NCBI GenBank assembly: GCA_023078555.1 | Contig: CM041196.1 | Coordinates: 5,157,658 to 5,221,657, forward strand | From: Ulva prolifera | Taxonomy: Eukaryota; Chlorophyta; Ulvophyceae; Ulvales; Ulvaceae | Direction: 5' to 3' | DNA: 64,000 nt | Shown: positions 34,778 through 44,800 of the stretch, piece after piece | Layout: each line of letters begins with the position of its first letter | Numbering within the stretch: position 1 is the first letter of the stretch | Made by a program: the position numbers and the translations under genes | Notes under the pieces: generated by a model | Databases searched by the model: none | What the model was told of the DNA's origin: nothing | What the model saw: the letters and a program-made list of their open reading frames with translations, nothing else

Positions 34778-37700
34778 ATGACCGGCTTGCGAATTGGCTC
34801 AAACGCCAACAGGGATATTTCGTGCCGTACTCCATTCCGTCGCGTGTCAGCTAGGCGATCACGCCTGCAAGTTCGTGCGAAGGCTAGCGAAAATCCGTTT
34901 GCGAAGATCGGGTCTCAGCTGGTGAAGGCCGGATCTCAGCTTACAGAGACACTGACCGGTACCACTAGGGTCGCCAAGAAGAATGCAGTCGATGAAAACA
35001 CCGTGTTCGTGGCAGGCGCGACTGGTCGTGTTGGGGCACGGATCGTGAAAGAGTGCGTACGCGCGGGCTTCAACGTTCGTGCCGGCGTTCGCAATCTAGA
35101 CAAGGGCAACGAGTTGATCGAAACAGCAAAACAGTACAATGTGCTGACTCCTGTGGAGTTGAAGCGTATTAATCTCGTGCAGTACGACCTGCTGGACAGG
35201 GACACCCTCGCACCTGCCATTGGCAATGCTGGTGCGCCATCTACATCTCCGTGTCCGATGCACACGTCAGCTTGGTACATTCTTTGTCAAAGCCTTGTGC
35301 TGACCGTTCACTGTGCCATGGTCCTTTTGTGCGCGTACAGCCATTTGAACGTGTTACAATGCTGCACAGGAGCGGCCTGCGCTTGCACCGTCGTGCACAT
35401 CGCGCCGTTCCCCATGCAACTTGGTGTGTAAATGTGCAGCGTGTGTCATTTCTGCCATTGGAGCTCCTGAGGACAAGCCCTTCGACACCAGCGCGCCCAA
35501 GAAAATCGATGGTGAGGCTGCAATCGCTCTGGTGGAAGAGGCCAAGAGCAGCGGCGTCAAGCGCTTCATCATGGTCACCTCACTGGGAACCACCAAGATT
35601 GGCTGGCCCGCGTCAGTCCTCAATCTCTTCTGGGGCGTGCTGTACTGGAAGAGGCTTTCAGAGGAAGCTCTGATCAGGTCAGGCATGGCCTACACGATCA
35701 TCCGCCCAGGTGGCATGGAGCGACCCACAGACACATACAAGGAGACACACAACACTGTCCTCTATCCACGTGACACGCAATTCGGAGGCCAGGTCTCCCG
35801 GTTGCAGGTACTGTCCTTGTTCTTGTCTCCCTGGCATCTTGCCCACCGCCCCAGCACCCACAATCCACAGCCAAACAAACACAACTGGTCTTCTGATTCC
35901 CATTTTGCATCGTGCCGACCTTCTGCGTGCGTAAGTTTGTGCTCGAGACGGTATCGCGTGCCGATGGCCAGCCCGTTCCACGCCTCAGAAATAGTGGCTA
36001 CAGGTGGCCGAGCTTATTGGCGCGTGCGTCAGCAATCCCGAGCTGAGCGGCAACAAGACTATCGAGGTGATAGCCAGCGACGCCATCCCGCCGCAGCCGC
36101 TGGAGGATCTGCTGGCCGGCATTGAGCCCGAGATCTCGCTCGAGGAGATGGCGGCGAAGCAGGCGGAGATCGCCGACTTGCGCAACCGCCGTGCCGGCCT
36201 CGCCGCGGAGGCAGAGGAGCTCGAGGCGCAGCTCGCCGAGGCCGAGGAGCGCAAGGTCAACGCCGAGAACGCCTTCAGCTCCGCCCGGTCCGAGCTGCAG
36301 GAGCTGCGCAGCAACGTGTGCCCCCTCGCCTCCTCCCACCACGCCCTGCTGATCTTCGCAACCCGTGCGATGCTGGCTCCTTGCTGCAGCTGCATGTGCC
36401 TTTCGTCACCCACCTCCTGCGTCCAACGCCCGTCTTGCACCCCACGCTCAGTGACTGGCCGCAGCATGCCGTCATCTCCCCTCGCGTTCGCTACACAGCT
36501 GCGGGGGGGAAAGAAACACACAGAAGCAGAGGCGGGGCGAGCGGAGGGAGCAGCGCCCAGTGCTCCCTCCTGCGCCGTGTGTTTTTCAACAGCGCCAGTC
36601 TCTGTCAGCACGGCCCATCGCAGCGCTGACGCAGAGCACGATGACACCACGCCGCTGCCCCCCCGCCGCTGGGTGTTGGAGGGGGCGGCGGGTGTCAACC
36701 TCCGCCGCAAGCGCCGCGATTGCACGCAGTAGCGGCTGCATGGGGCTGCCACGCCTCTGCCACAGAACACAGCATGACCGCGCTGCGGTGGCGTGCTGCA
36801 AAGAACCACGGCCCATGCCATGGCGAGGCCCTCATTCCTGACATCACCTCGCCCACACCTCCTGCACAAATATATGCCGCGAGCGCCCCGTTTGGGCGGA
36901 GCGGACTCGCATGCTCACAATCGCCCCTGTTCAACAGGGCGCTGCGAGATCCACAACAGGCCTCCGGCCGCTGGGATTTGCCATGCATGCCTCGACGACA
37001 GCCCACATGCATGCAGGCGTCCGGCGCGCAGCGCGAGGCCTCGGACGCGCAGCGCCGGATTGAGGACCTCCAGCAGCGGCTCACCTCGACGCAGCGGCAG
37101 GAGGCGGCGGCCAAGGCGGTGCTGGACGCGCAGCGGCGCGCACAGCGCTCCGGTGAGCTCCTCGCCAATGCGGACATCCGCGATATCACCGAGCCAATAC
37201 TGAATCCGCCCGCGGACGATGAGGCTGCGGCGCCCGTTGGCGGCGGCGGCGGGGGCCTGCTTGGCGGCCTGTTTGGGGCGCCGAAGCCCGCCAAGGTGGA
37301 GGAGGCGGTTGAGGAGGTTGTTGAGGAGGTACCGGAGAAGGCGAAGAGTGGCTTTGGGGCGCTGTTTGGCGGGCCGAAAGCGGCCAAGGTGGAGGAGGCG
37401 GTCGAGGAGGTCGTAGAGGAGGTGGCTGAGGCGGTGCCGGAGCCGGCCAAGGCGAAGGGTGGCCTTGGTGGCCTATTTGGTGGCTTTGGCAAGGCCGCCG
37501 CACCGAAGGAGGTGCGCTGCGACCGCTGTGTTGGAGCACGTTCTCGTTTGTGGTTCGTTGTTGCTCAGGATGCTGTGTCGGGTGCGGGGCACTGGTGCCG
37601 GCGCAAGCCTGTCTGCGCAGCGGTGGGGGTTGCAGCGCCCCCGGTCAAGAAGTGCTTGGATTGCAAGCTCCTCCGCGCCGTGTGTGGCTGTGCCAGCGGG

Positions 37701-40040
37701 CAGCGGTCCTGCTGTGATAAGGGAGGCCGGTTCCGCATGCTGCGCATGCATGGCGCGCCCACCCCACCTCAATCCATGCAGTGTCCTCCAGCAACGGGTC
37801 CCAACCAAGAAACCATGCATGTGCTGAGCTGTAGCCCGGTGCAGGAGGCACCTGAGCCAGCACCGGAGGCGGCGCCGAAGAAGGCAAAGGCCCCCGCCCC
37901 GAAGAAGGCCGCCCCGCCACCAGCGGACGATGAGGAGGAGTCCTCCACCCAGGTGCGCCACCAGCCACTCACACGCATGTCGCACGCCCCGGTTGCGTCC
38001 GCGAGCCCTCGCTCAGCATCTCATGGCCTCTGCCTGGCCAGGCGGCTGCAGCGCAGTGCGGCACGCCGTTCTGAGCCACGGTGCTGCGCGGCCTGCCCCA
38101 TCTCGTATCAGCTGCCCCATCTCGTATCAGCTGCCCCATCTCGTATCAGCTGCAGCGGCACTCCGTCCAGAGCTGCGTGGGTCGCCTGCGTACCAGCCCA
38201 TATCATACCAGCCTGCATCCCAGCCGATCATGGGGCACCTGGTGGCCCGCGGCTCTCCAGCGATGCGCGCAGACGTGGAGGATGGTCGTGTTGCATGACC
38301 GCCATGCATGCAGGTCGTGAAGGGTGGCGGGCTGTTTGGCATGTTCCAGCAGGACACGGTGTACGCGGATGGCGGCGCGGAGGAGGCGGCGCCCCCGGCC
38401 GCGGAGGTCGTGGAGCGCGCCGTCACCAAGAAGGGCTCCGGGCGCAAGTCGGTGAAGGAGCTGCTCGGCAAGAAGGGCGGCGGAGGCGCCGCCGACAGCG
38501 AGCCCGCCGCGCCGGCTGCTGCGGAGGTGCGCCTGCTTGACCGCTGTGCGGTGATCGGTGTGGGGTGGTTGGCCGGTCAGGTCACGATCTCGCTCGGGAG
38601 CGCAGGCCCCTGCCGTTTTTGCTGTGATGTGTTTCTGCTGGAGCCGATGCAGGCGTGGGGCACCGTCGTGGCTGCACACGGTGTTCCTGCCGGCCGTGTC
38701 TGCCTATAGCTGGGGCAGTAGGTGCCATGGCACAGATACTGTTTGCACGGCGGCGGTGTGCACCAGGTTGGGGGTTCCGGCTGGCAGCGCCGGTGGCATT
38801 GGCATTCAGCTGGCGCTCGTGCAGCCGCCTGAGAGCTGCCTTGCTGAGGACATGCAACGTAAGACCGACAGCAGGCATCGATTGCCAATGCGTTGGTCCG
38901 TTGTGGCCATCATGAGTATAATGTGCAGAAGACTGAGGCTCCAAAGAGCCGAGGGGGCATGTTTGGCGGCATGTTCGGCGGTGGCGCTGCCGCGGTTGAG
39001 GAGAAGCCTGAAGCCCCCAAGCCCGCAGAGCCCAAGGCTGAAGCTCCAAAGCCTGCGGCCCCCAAGCCGGCGGCGCCAAAGCCGGCGGCGGAGAAGAAGG
39101 CCGCGGAGCCAGCGGGAGACCTTGCCGCGAAGCGCTCCGCGGCGGTGGCCGCCGCGCTGAGCAACCTCGGCGCTGCCGCCGACAAAGCCGGGAAGACTGT
39201 CGAGGCGGCCGCGGACAAGCCCGCAGAGGTGGCCGCGGAAGCTGTGAAGAAGGTGGAGAAGGCAGCAGCTCCGGCCGCAAAGGAGGTGGGGCTGGCGGCC
39301 GCTTCGGCCGGGAAGGCTGCCGAGGTGCGCGGCTTGGAACTCCCATGCATGCGTGTGCTGATTGCGTGGTGCAGGTGGAGCGCAGGGAGTACAGGGGGCG
39401 CCATGGCAATGCGCGGCGTAGAGTCTTGCCTGAGCCAGCCCGCTGCCGTAGACTATTCTGGCTGTAGCGCAGATCACCTGGTCAGGTGTTCCGCACCTGC
39501 TCACCCATTCTGCGTGCCCTTTGGGGAATCGAAACGGCCGTACGTGACCACCTCGCTTAGCACAGGAGGAGGCCTTGTGAGTTGCGTACGGTCGTCTGAG
39601 GGGGGTTTCCAGGTGGTTTGCCCCTGTGGCATATGTGGTCCCGTTAACTCGGAGATGTCATTGTCCAATAGAATACGGCTCAGTAAATTCAGATTTACTT
39701 TACTTTACTTTACCCATGCGCTGGCATTATCTGCAAAGGGCAAAGCGGCTGCATGGTAGTGAGTGCATGCCACAATGCACTGGCCGCGCATCTGTTTAGT
39801 TTCTGTAGCCTCTCTGGGTTGACTCCTGTGGCCCTCGATCCCAGCAGAGGAGCCGTTCGGTGCTATGCCTGTGGGTGCTGCGCGTGCGTGCTCATAAGCG
39901 ATGGAGGTGGCGTGCACACACGAGAAACTGACATGTGGCTGGGGGTGCAGAACGGCGTCGCTGCGGCGGACGGCGCGAAGGACGCGGAGGAGTGGATAGC
40001 GCAGTGGCGGTCCAAGCAGAAGGCCACCGCAAAAGCCTAG
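34778..40040 (+). CDS. TIC62-like: Tic62-like NAD(P)-binding plastid protein with coiled-coil and GLFG-like repeat C-terminus
   Basis: Eight exons, 34778-35231, 35440-35807, 36004-36315, 37017-37511, 37845-37952, 38314-38526, 38929-39324 and 39951-40040, give 811 residues. Residues 1-65 are a plastid-type leader. An atypical short-chain dehydrogenase domain follows, with the nucleotide motif GATGRVG (80-86), then SAIGAPEDKPFD, VTSLGTTKIGWPASVLNLFW and YTIIRPGGMERPTDTYKETH, all close to plant Tic62, the redox-sensing component linked to the chloroplast import translocon and to ferredoxin-NADP reductase. From about residue 320 a coiled coil begins (exons 3-4). Then come repeats: GGLLGGLFGAPKPAKVEEAV, FGALFGGPKAAKVEEAV, GGLGGLFGGFGKAAAPKE, GGGLFGMFQQ and GGMFGGMFGGG, separated by Lys/Pro/Ala/Glu-rich segments. 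I do not see the Pro/Ser reductase-binding repeats of land-plant Tic62. Exons 4-8 are all phase 0, and their introns mostly start GTGCGC. Intron 7 contains a SINE-like copy. Confidence 0.9.
38094..38150. repeat. 19-bp tandem repeat, three copies
   Basis: TGCCCCATCTCGTATCAGC three times without change, within intron 5 of the Tic62-like gene. Confidence 0.95.
39508..39714 (+). repeat. SINE-like family, 5'-truncated copy
   Basis: Shares GGGGAATCGAAACGGCCG, AGCACAGGAGGAGGCC, TTTCCAGGTGG, TGTGGTCCCGTTAACTCGGA and GAATACGGCTCAGTAAA with the longer copies at 49.1 and 50.6 kb, and ends in a TTTACTTTAC tail. It lacks the tRNA-like head. It lies in intron 7 of the Tic62-like gene in the same orientation. 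Confidence 0.8.
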
Positions 40041-40930
40041 AGACCTCGGCCCGGCGAGCAGCCGCACGCCGATGCCGGCACAGGGGGCCGGACGGGCGGC
40101 CCCAACGCGGCGGTGCACGCGGCAACAGCGGCCGCACAGGGCTTGCTTTGAGCACACCTGTCATGAGAGAGTGGCCACCAGGCCCTGCGCTCTGATGGCG
40201 CGCGTGGGGCTTCGCCTGGCAGTGCACTACGAGGGAGCTGCCCAGATTTGACAGACACATATTGGCGGCTTAGAGCGGCGCCATGTCGTGGTACCATACC
40301 AAGTGCCGTATGCACCATCGCACGAGCGCAGAGGTATGTAGAGGGGTGATCGTGGCCGTGGTGAGAGGCGAACGGGGCTCCGCGGCCGGAGCGGGGTCGG
40401 CCCTGCATTTGACACGAGGGCATCGGGATGTCCGAGGCTGCCGGGTGAGCGTGCGACCTGTTGAGGCGTGCGCGGCGGGGCTGCCGCCGAGTCACGCGAT
40501 GTGCATGTGATGCGGCTTTGGCCGCTGCGGGCTGGGAGGGGCAGGCAGGCACCCACGTGTAAACCAGAGTGTTGTGCGAGTAAAGCGGAGTCTTGTGCGA
40601 GCAGTCGTCGGCAGGTCACGCGAGGAGGGGCCATTGTACAATTTGTGGCAGAGTACCTGAAAAGGCCACCAGGCATAACCAGGCATGCAACCACCATCAG
40701 CAGCGATCCGGAGATCCAGATCAACGTCGTGTGTGAGCGTGGTGGGCTGCGTGTGTGACACACACAGCAGCAGTCGGACATGTACTGCGCTACCTCAGTG
40801 CGTATCTGTCAACCCTTCACACATTCATTTGGGCCAGATCACGGTGACGTCCGTGGTGCCTGTGGCCGGGGCAGCTCATGCTGTGTGCTGACATATTGCC
40901 TAGATATCTGTTCACCATGGCTGTGTGGTG

Positions 40931-41032
40931 CAGTGTTGGGTCGCTTTGCAGCATTTCCAGGTCTGCCACCCCGAAATTAGATCTGAATATTCGGAATTGT
41001 TCTATGTGATTGGGCGCGATGACCCGACACTG
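40931..41032 (+). mobile_element. hAT-type MITE, copy 1 (102 bp)
   Basis: The ends are inverted repeats, CAGTGTTGGGTC at the left and GACCCGACACTG at the right. It is flanked on both sides by the identical octamer GTGTGGTG (40923-40930 and 41033-41040). An 8-bp target duplication with CAGTG-type ends is the mark of hAT transposons. At 102 bp with no coding capacity it is a non-autonomous MITE. Confidence 0.88.
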
Positions 41033-41373
41033 GTGTGGTGTGACCAGACGGCAGGGGTGCCTCTGTCGCGTCCGCCACAGCCTCGACATCGTCCACCTGC
41101 TGCACGGCTCAAGTGTTTTCAAAACTCTTGCTTGGTACATACGTGAATGGATAAGTGGCAGATGTGATGCTGTGTCAACGAGCACTGCCCTCTGGTTGGT
41201 GCAGCAACCGCCTTCATCGAGCTGGCCACCGGACAGCGGGACCCAATAGTGACAGACCGACTGCTTGCTCGATTTGTTATATCGATCCCTGATCTCTGTG
41301 CCTATTGCGTCATGACTCACACAGCCTACTGCCCAGGCAGTGTGCCCCGTGCCATGTAGGCCTGTGTTCGCAG

Positions 41374-41475
41374 CAGTGTTGGGTCATCGGGCCCGATCAC
41401 ATAGAACAATTCCGAATATTCAGATCTAATTTCGGGGTGGTATACCTGGAAATGCTGCAAAGCGACCCAACACTG
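41374..41475 (-). mobile_element. hAT-type MITE, copy 2 (102 bp, inverted)
   Basis: Same length and about 95% the same as copy 1 but in the opposite orientation. The ends are CAGTGTTGGGTC and GACCCAACACTG. The flanking octamers GTTCGCAG (41366-41373) and GTTTGCAG (41476-41483) differ at one base, as expected for an older target duplication. Confidence 0.87.
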
Positions 41476-41884
41476 GTTTGCAGCCGTCAAGGTCCTTGGC
41501 AGGTGACGCCTTGTGACTCTGCCCTACCATCCTGTATCGCAGTCAAAAACGCATGCACACAGCCCATATGTGGTGCCACATAGGCCTCCCGGATCGCGTG
41601 AAGGCGGAGCTTTGCCGTTGAGGGTGGTGCTACAAGGCCTTGCTGGTGAGCCGCAGCTGGTTTGCATCTGTGGCAGTGTTCTACATGCCAGCTGAATGCA
41701 GGAGGCTGTGCAGCGCTCACACCAGGCGGCCGAGCTGTTGCTGGACTCATGAATTCAACGTCATGCCAATGCAGCTCGCCTGAGGCACTGGTCGGGGTCA
41801 AGGTAGCGCTGCTACAAGGTGGCATACCTCAAGCGAGATGTGAGCAACGTCTGCAATTCCTCACCTTGCCGGTGGAGCGATGCT

Positions 41885-41902
41885 CCCCCCCCCCCCCCCC
41901 CC
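41885..41902. repeat. Homopolymer of 18 C
   Basis: A C run followed by A and more C-rich sequence. No function seen. Confidence 0.9.
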
Positions 41903-42198
41903 ACCCCCCCTCCCCCGCCCCGCGGGGGTGTCGTGGTCGGCTTCGACCCTGCGCGCGTGTCACAGAGGACTTGCATCAGCTTCGGTGGCAGTACCTGGCC
42001 GAGGCATCGGGGGGTGGGGGGAGACAAGATCTTCAGAGATCGATTCAGCTTCCGCAGGGCTGTCTCCTTGGGCGAGCGTGGTGCAGGGCATAGGGGGGGA
42101 GAGTACGAAGCGACAACCATTGGAGGCCTGGACAGGCGGTGTCCGCGGACGTGCATGGCGATACAGGAGGGGCGGTGCCGCCTACAGCTGTCGGGGGG

Positions 42199-42242
42199 TG
42201 TGTTACAAGGATAAATGCGGCGAGGCGGGCAGCACCGCGAAA
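42199..42242 (+). repeat. Dispersed GC-rich repeat, copy 2
   Basis: Contains GTGTTACAAGGATAAATGCG, then GAGGCGGGCAGCACCGC. The first half recurs inverted at 56034-56060. Confidence 0.55.
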
Positions 42243-42670
42243 GAAGCAAGCAGGTCAAGCACAAACCCAGACACCCACGCAAGACACACAGAACCCACCA
42301 CGCGCCCAGAAATCGACGTCGCATCCAGAACCTTAGGCCACTACACACCCAAATCCACACCCACACACGCACCCAAACAGACACACACCACCCCACACAC
42401 CGCCCCACACAGCACCCCACACCACAACGCCTGTTCCCGCACGACAGAGCCGTGCCCGACGAGGCGCCGCCTGAGGCCGCTTGTCTGCGCCGCCCGACTG
42501 CCGGGGGCCTCCGCAGCCCTCAAATCCCACCCCACACCCAGACCCACAGCGCACCCTGCCAGCCTGGCAGACCGCCGCCTGCCCGTGTTGCATCGCACCA
42601 GGGACGAAGCGGTGTGCAGGCCGTCCCCATGGGCAGTGCACTGCCCCTGCACGTGCCATCGAAGTACAGT

Positions 42671-42770
42671 GTAGGTAAAGTAAATCTAAAATTACTGAGC
42701 CGTTTCCTACTGGACATTGACAACTCCGAGTTAACGAGACCACACATGTTGAAGGGGTGGACCACCTGGA
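42671..42770 (-). repeat. SINE-like family, 3' half, inverted
   Basis: On the minus strand it reads CCAGGTGGTCCACCCCTTCA, CTCGTTAACTCGGAGTTG and TTTAGATTTACTTTACC. It matches the family 3' half, including the start of its TTTAC tail. Confidence 0.75.
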
Positions 42771-44800
42771 ATGGGTGTTGATGTCGGCTCCAGGCCCACT
42801 GTTTGAGTGCGCTCTGTGGTGATGCTGCACATGTGGCGCTCAAGGCTGTCCGGCTGTGTAGCAGTTGCACAACATGTGAGGCTGCTCCTCAGCAGCATGC
42901 AGCGCACGATGATTGTCTGCACTGCTCCTTCGTCGTTGTGGCCATTTACCATCCATGTCACACAGCGACTTTCACAGTGAACTCCATACGTGTGCACCAT
43001 GGTGGGAAGGCTTTGAACTCTCAGATCGTACCCATTGATGAGAAGCACCTGAGCACCGCATGCAACGTCACGGTCACTGATTTACGCATGAACACAACAG
43101 CATCTTGAGGATGTTTCGGTGGGGCAGTGGGACCATCGAGACCAACACCGTTGCCCACTGCAGCTGCTGCATCATGAAGCGACACGTGCGCGAAGCCGGG
43201 TCAAAGCATCCCGCGATGGCTGGTGCTCATCCATTTGTATCACAACATTCATGTTGTAGCTGACTGCAGCTGGCCTGGGGAGTTTCCGGAGTCACTCCAG
43301 ACTGTCCAGCTGGTGGTAGCTGAGGCATACGTAGCAGGCGTGGTACGCTTCGCACGGTGACGTTGCCGTTTGCAGCAGCGTCGTTGGGGTGTCGTTGCGT
43401 TTTTTCGCCGTTGCAGGCGGACTGGTTGATTGATCTGGCCTGGTGGGGGAGCGTTCGCCGGCAATGTGCTCCACTGCAAGTTGCATGCTGCCGGTATCTC
43501 CACGAGATTCATCACGACGCTGCTGCACATTCGTTCCAGCTACACAAGCTCAAGTCCCGTCTAGCGTTAATGGCCCCTCGTTTCATTGAGCTTGCACGCA
43601 GTAGTCGCCGTTACATTGCTTGCTCGGATAGTTTGGCCCCAATTGCATTGCTTGGAGATAGTTTGCCCCGTTTGTCGTTCAGTATATATCTCGAGATATA
43701 TCTCGGGATATTTCACAGCAGTGGTAACGTTTACCGCTAGCGACTAACGCTCTCGGCGGACGAGCACACTGAACAGTCTCACACTGTTCTGGGTGGCAGG
43801 CATTGGGTACGTGCAGGGTGTGCGCCGGTAGGACTCACTCCTCTTGCAGCACTGCGGGGACCGTAGTGACTGTATGAACAACTTGAAGCTGTAAAGACTG
43901 TTAGTCAAGAGACATGGAGTGTGAGATCTGTCGTCTACCCTTTAAGGTCCAGCTGCTTATATACTGTAAGCTAGCCTGTGTACGACACCTGCCACAGTGC
44001 GCTGTGCTCAGCACACTGACCCCGTACACACCAGAGGCTCCCATCGTGTCCGCCTATACGCCGGACATTTGCAATGCTTCTGGAGAATTCCAGAGCAGTG
44101 CCTCGATGGCCCGCCTGCGTCAGCAGGACGAGACTGGCGACCACTGTTAACAGAGTCCCGTACTGCCAGCCACGGTCACGTGGACTGACGGGACATTCCG
44201 GAGGCTTCCAGAACACTCTAAGCCATGCATCTCCATGCCTGTGACGTGTCGTCACAGAAGCCAACTACATCTTCCGGCCACACTCATCGGCTGCAATAGG
44301 CCAGACACATGTGCTCCAGTCACATATTGTATATAGTGGGCCTGAATATCGTGTGGGCTGCACGCCTCAGTGCTTTGATATCCCGTGTACTTGCTCTTGA
44401 AGGCGTACAGCGTGCCGGCCTTGGAGGCTTTGTGGAGTCTCGGCTGTGGCGTGCGTGTCCACAGGAGTGTGCACACGTGGAGCTTTTCGTCAAGCAAGCT
44501 GCGCATAGATGCATGATCACACACCCTCTAACACTAAGCAACAGCCCACGCGATTTGACCTTGCGATAGGCGAAGTGTAGACCTCATTGTGCGGCAATTT
44601 TGCACTTGATTCGAATAGCAGCTGACGTTAGCATCGTCGCATGCAGCAGCTCTCTGTCCTCACGGCAATACAAGACGCAGGAAGATCACCTGAACTATAG
44701 TATGAGGATGTATTGTTTGTGAGCTGCGTTATCGCGTTTCCTTGCATAGCTCACGAGCCCCCCCTTTTCCGGCATTCCGAGCCTGTCGCCTGATGCGACA

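Larger units (their letters stand above)
40041..44800. other. Long repeat-bearing intergenic region
   Basis: No gene supported. It contains two hAT-type MITEs, a C-tract, an inverted SINE-like fragment and a copy of the dispersed GC-rich repeat. Open frames at 41662-42781 (+) and 41812-42420 (-) are driven by low-complexity sequence. An A/T-rich palindromic stretch around 43680-43710 contains ATATATCTCGAGATATAT. The unrecognised frames at 43914-44150 and 44309-44569 (+) have no splice support. The right end should hold the promoter of the 44801 gene. Confidence 0.5.

Noticed and set aside
40931-41475. A single 545-bp transposon bounded by ~100-bp inverted repeats
   Set aside because: Each 102-bp unit has its own inverted ends and its own 8-bp duplication, so two separate MITE insertions explain it better.
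41812-42420. Overlapping frames with Pro- or Gly-rich tracts
   Set aside because: They depend on the C homopolymer and CA-rich sequence rather than on coding signal.
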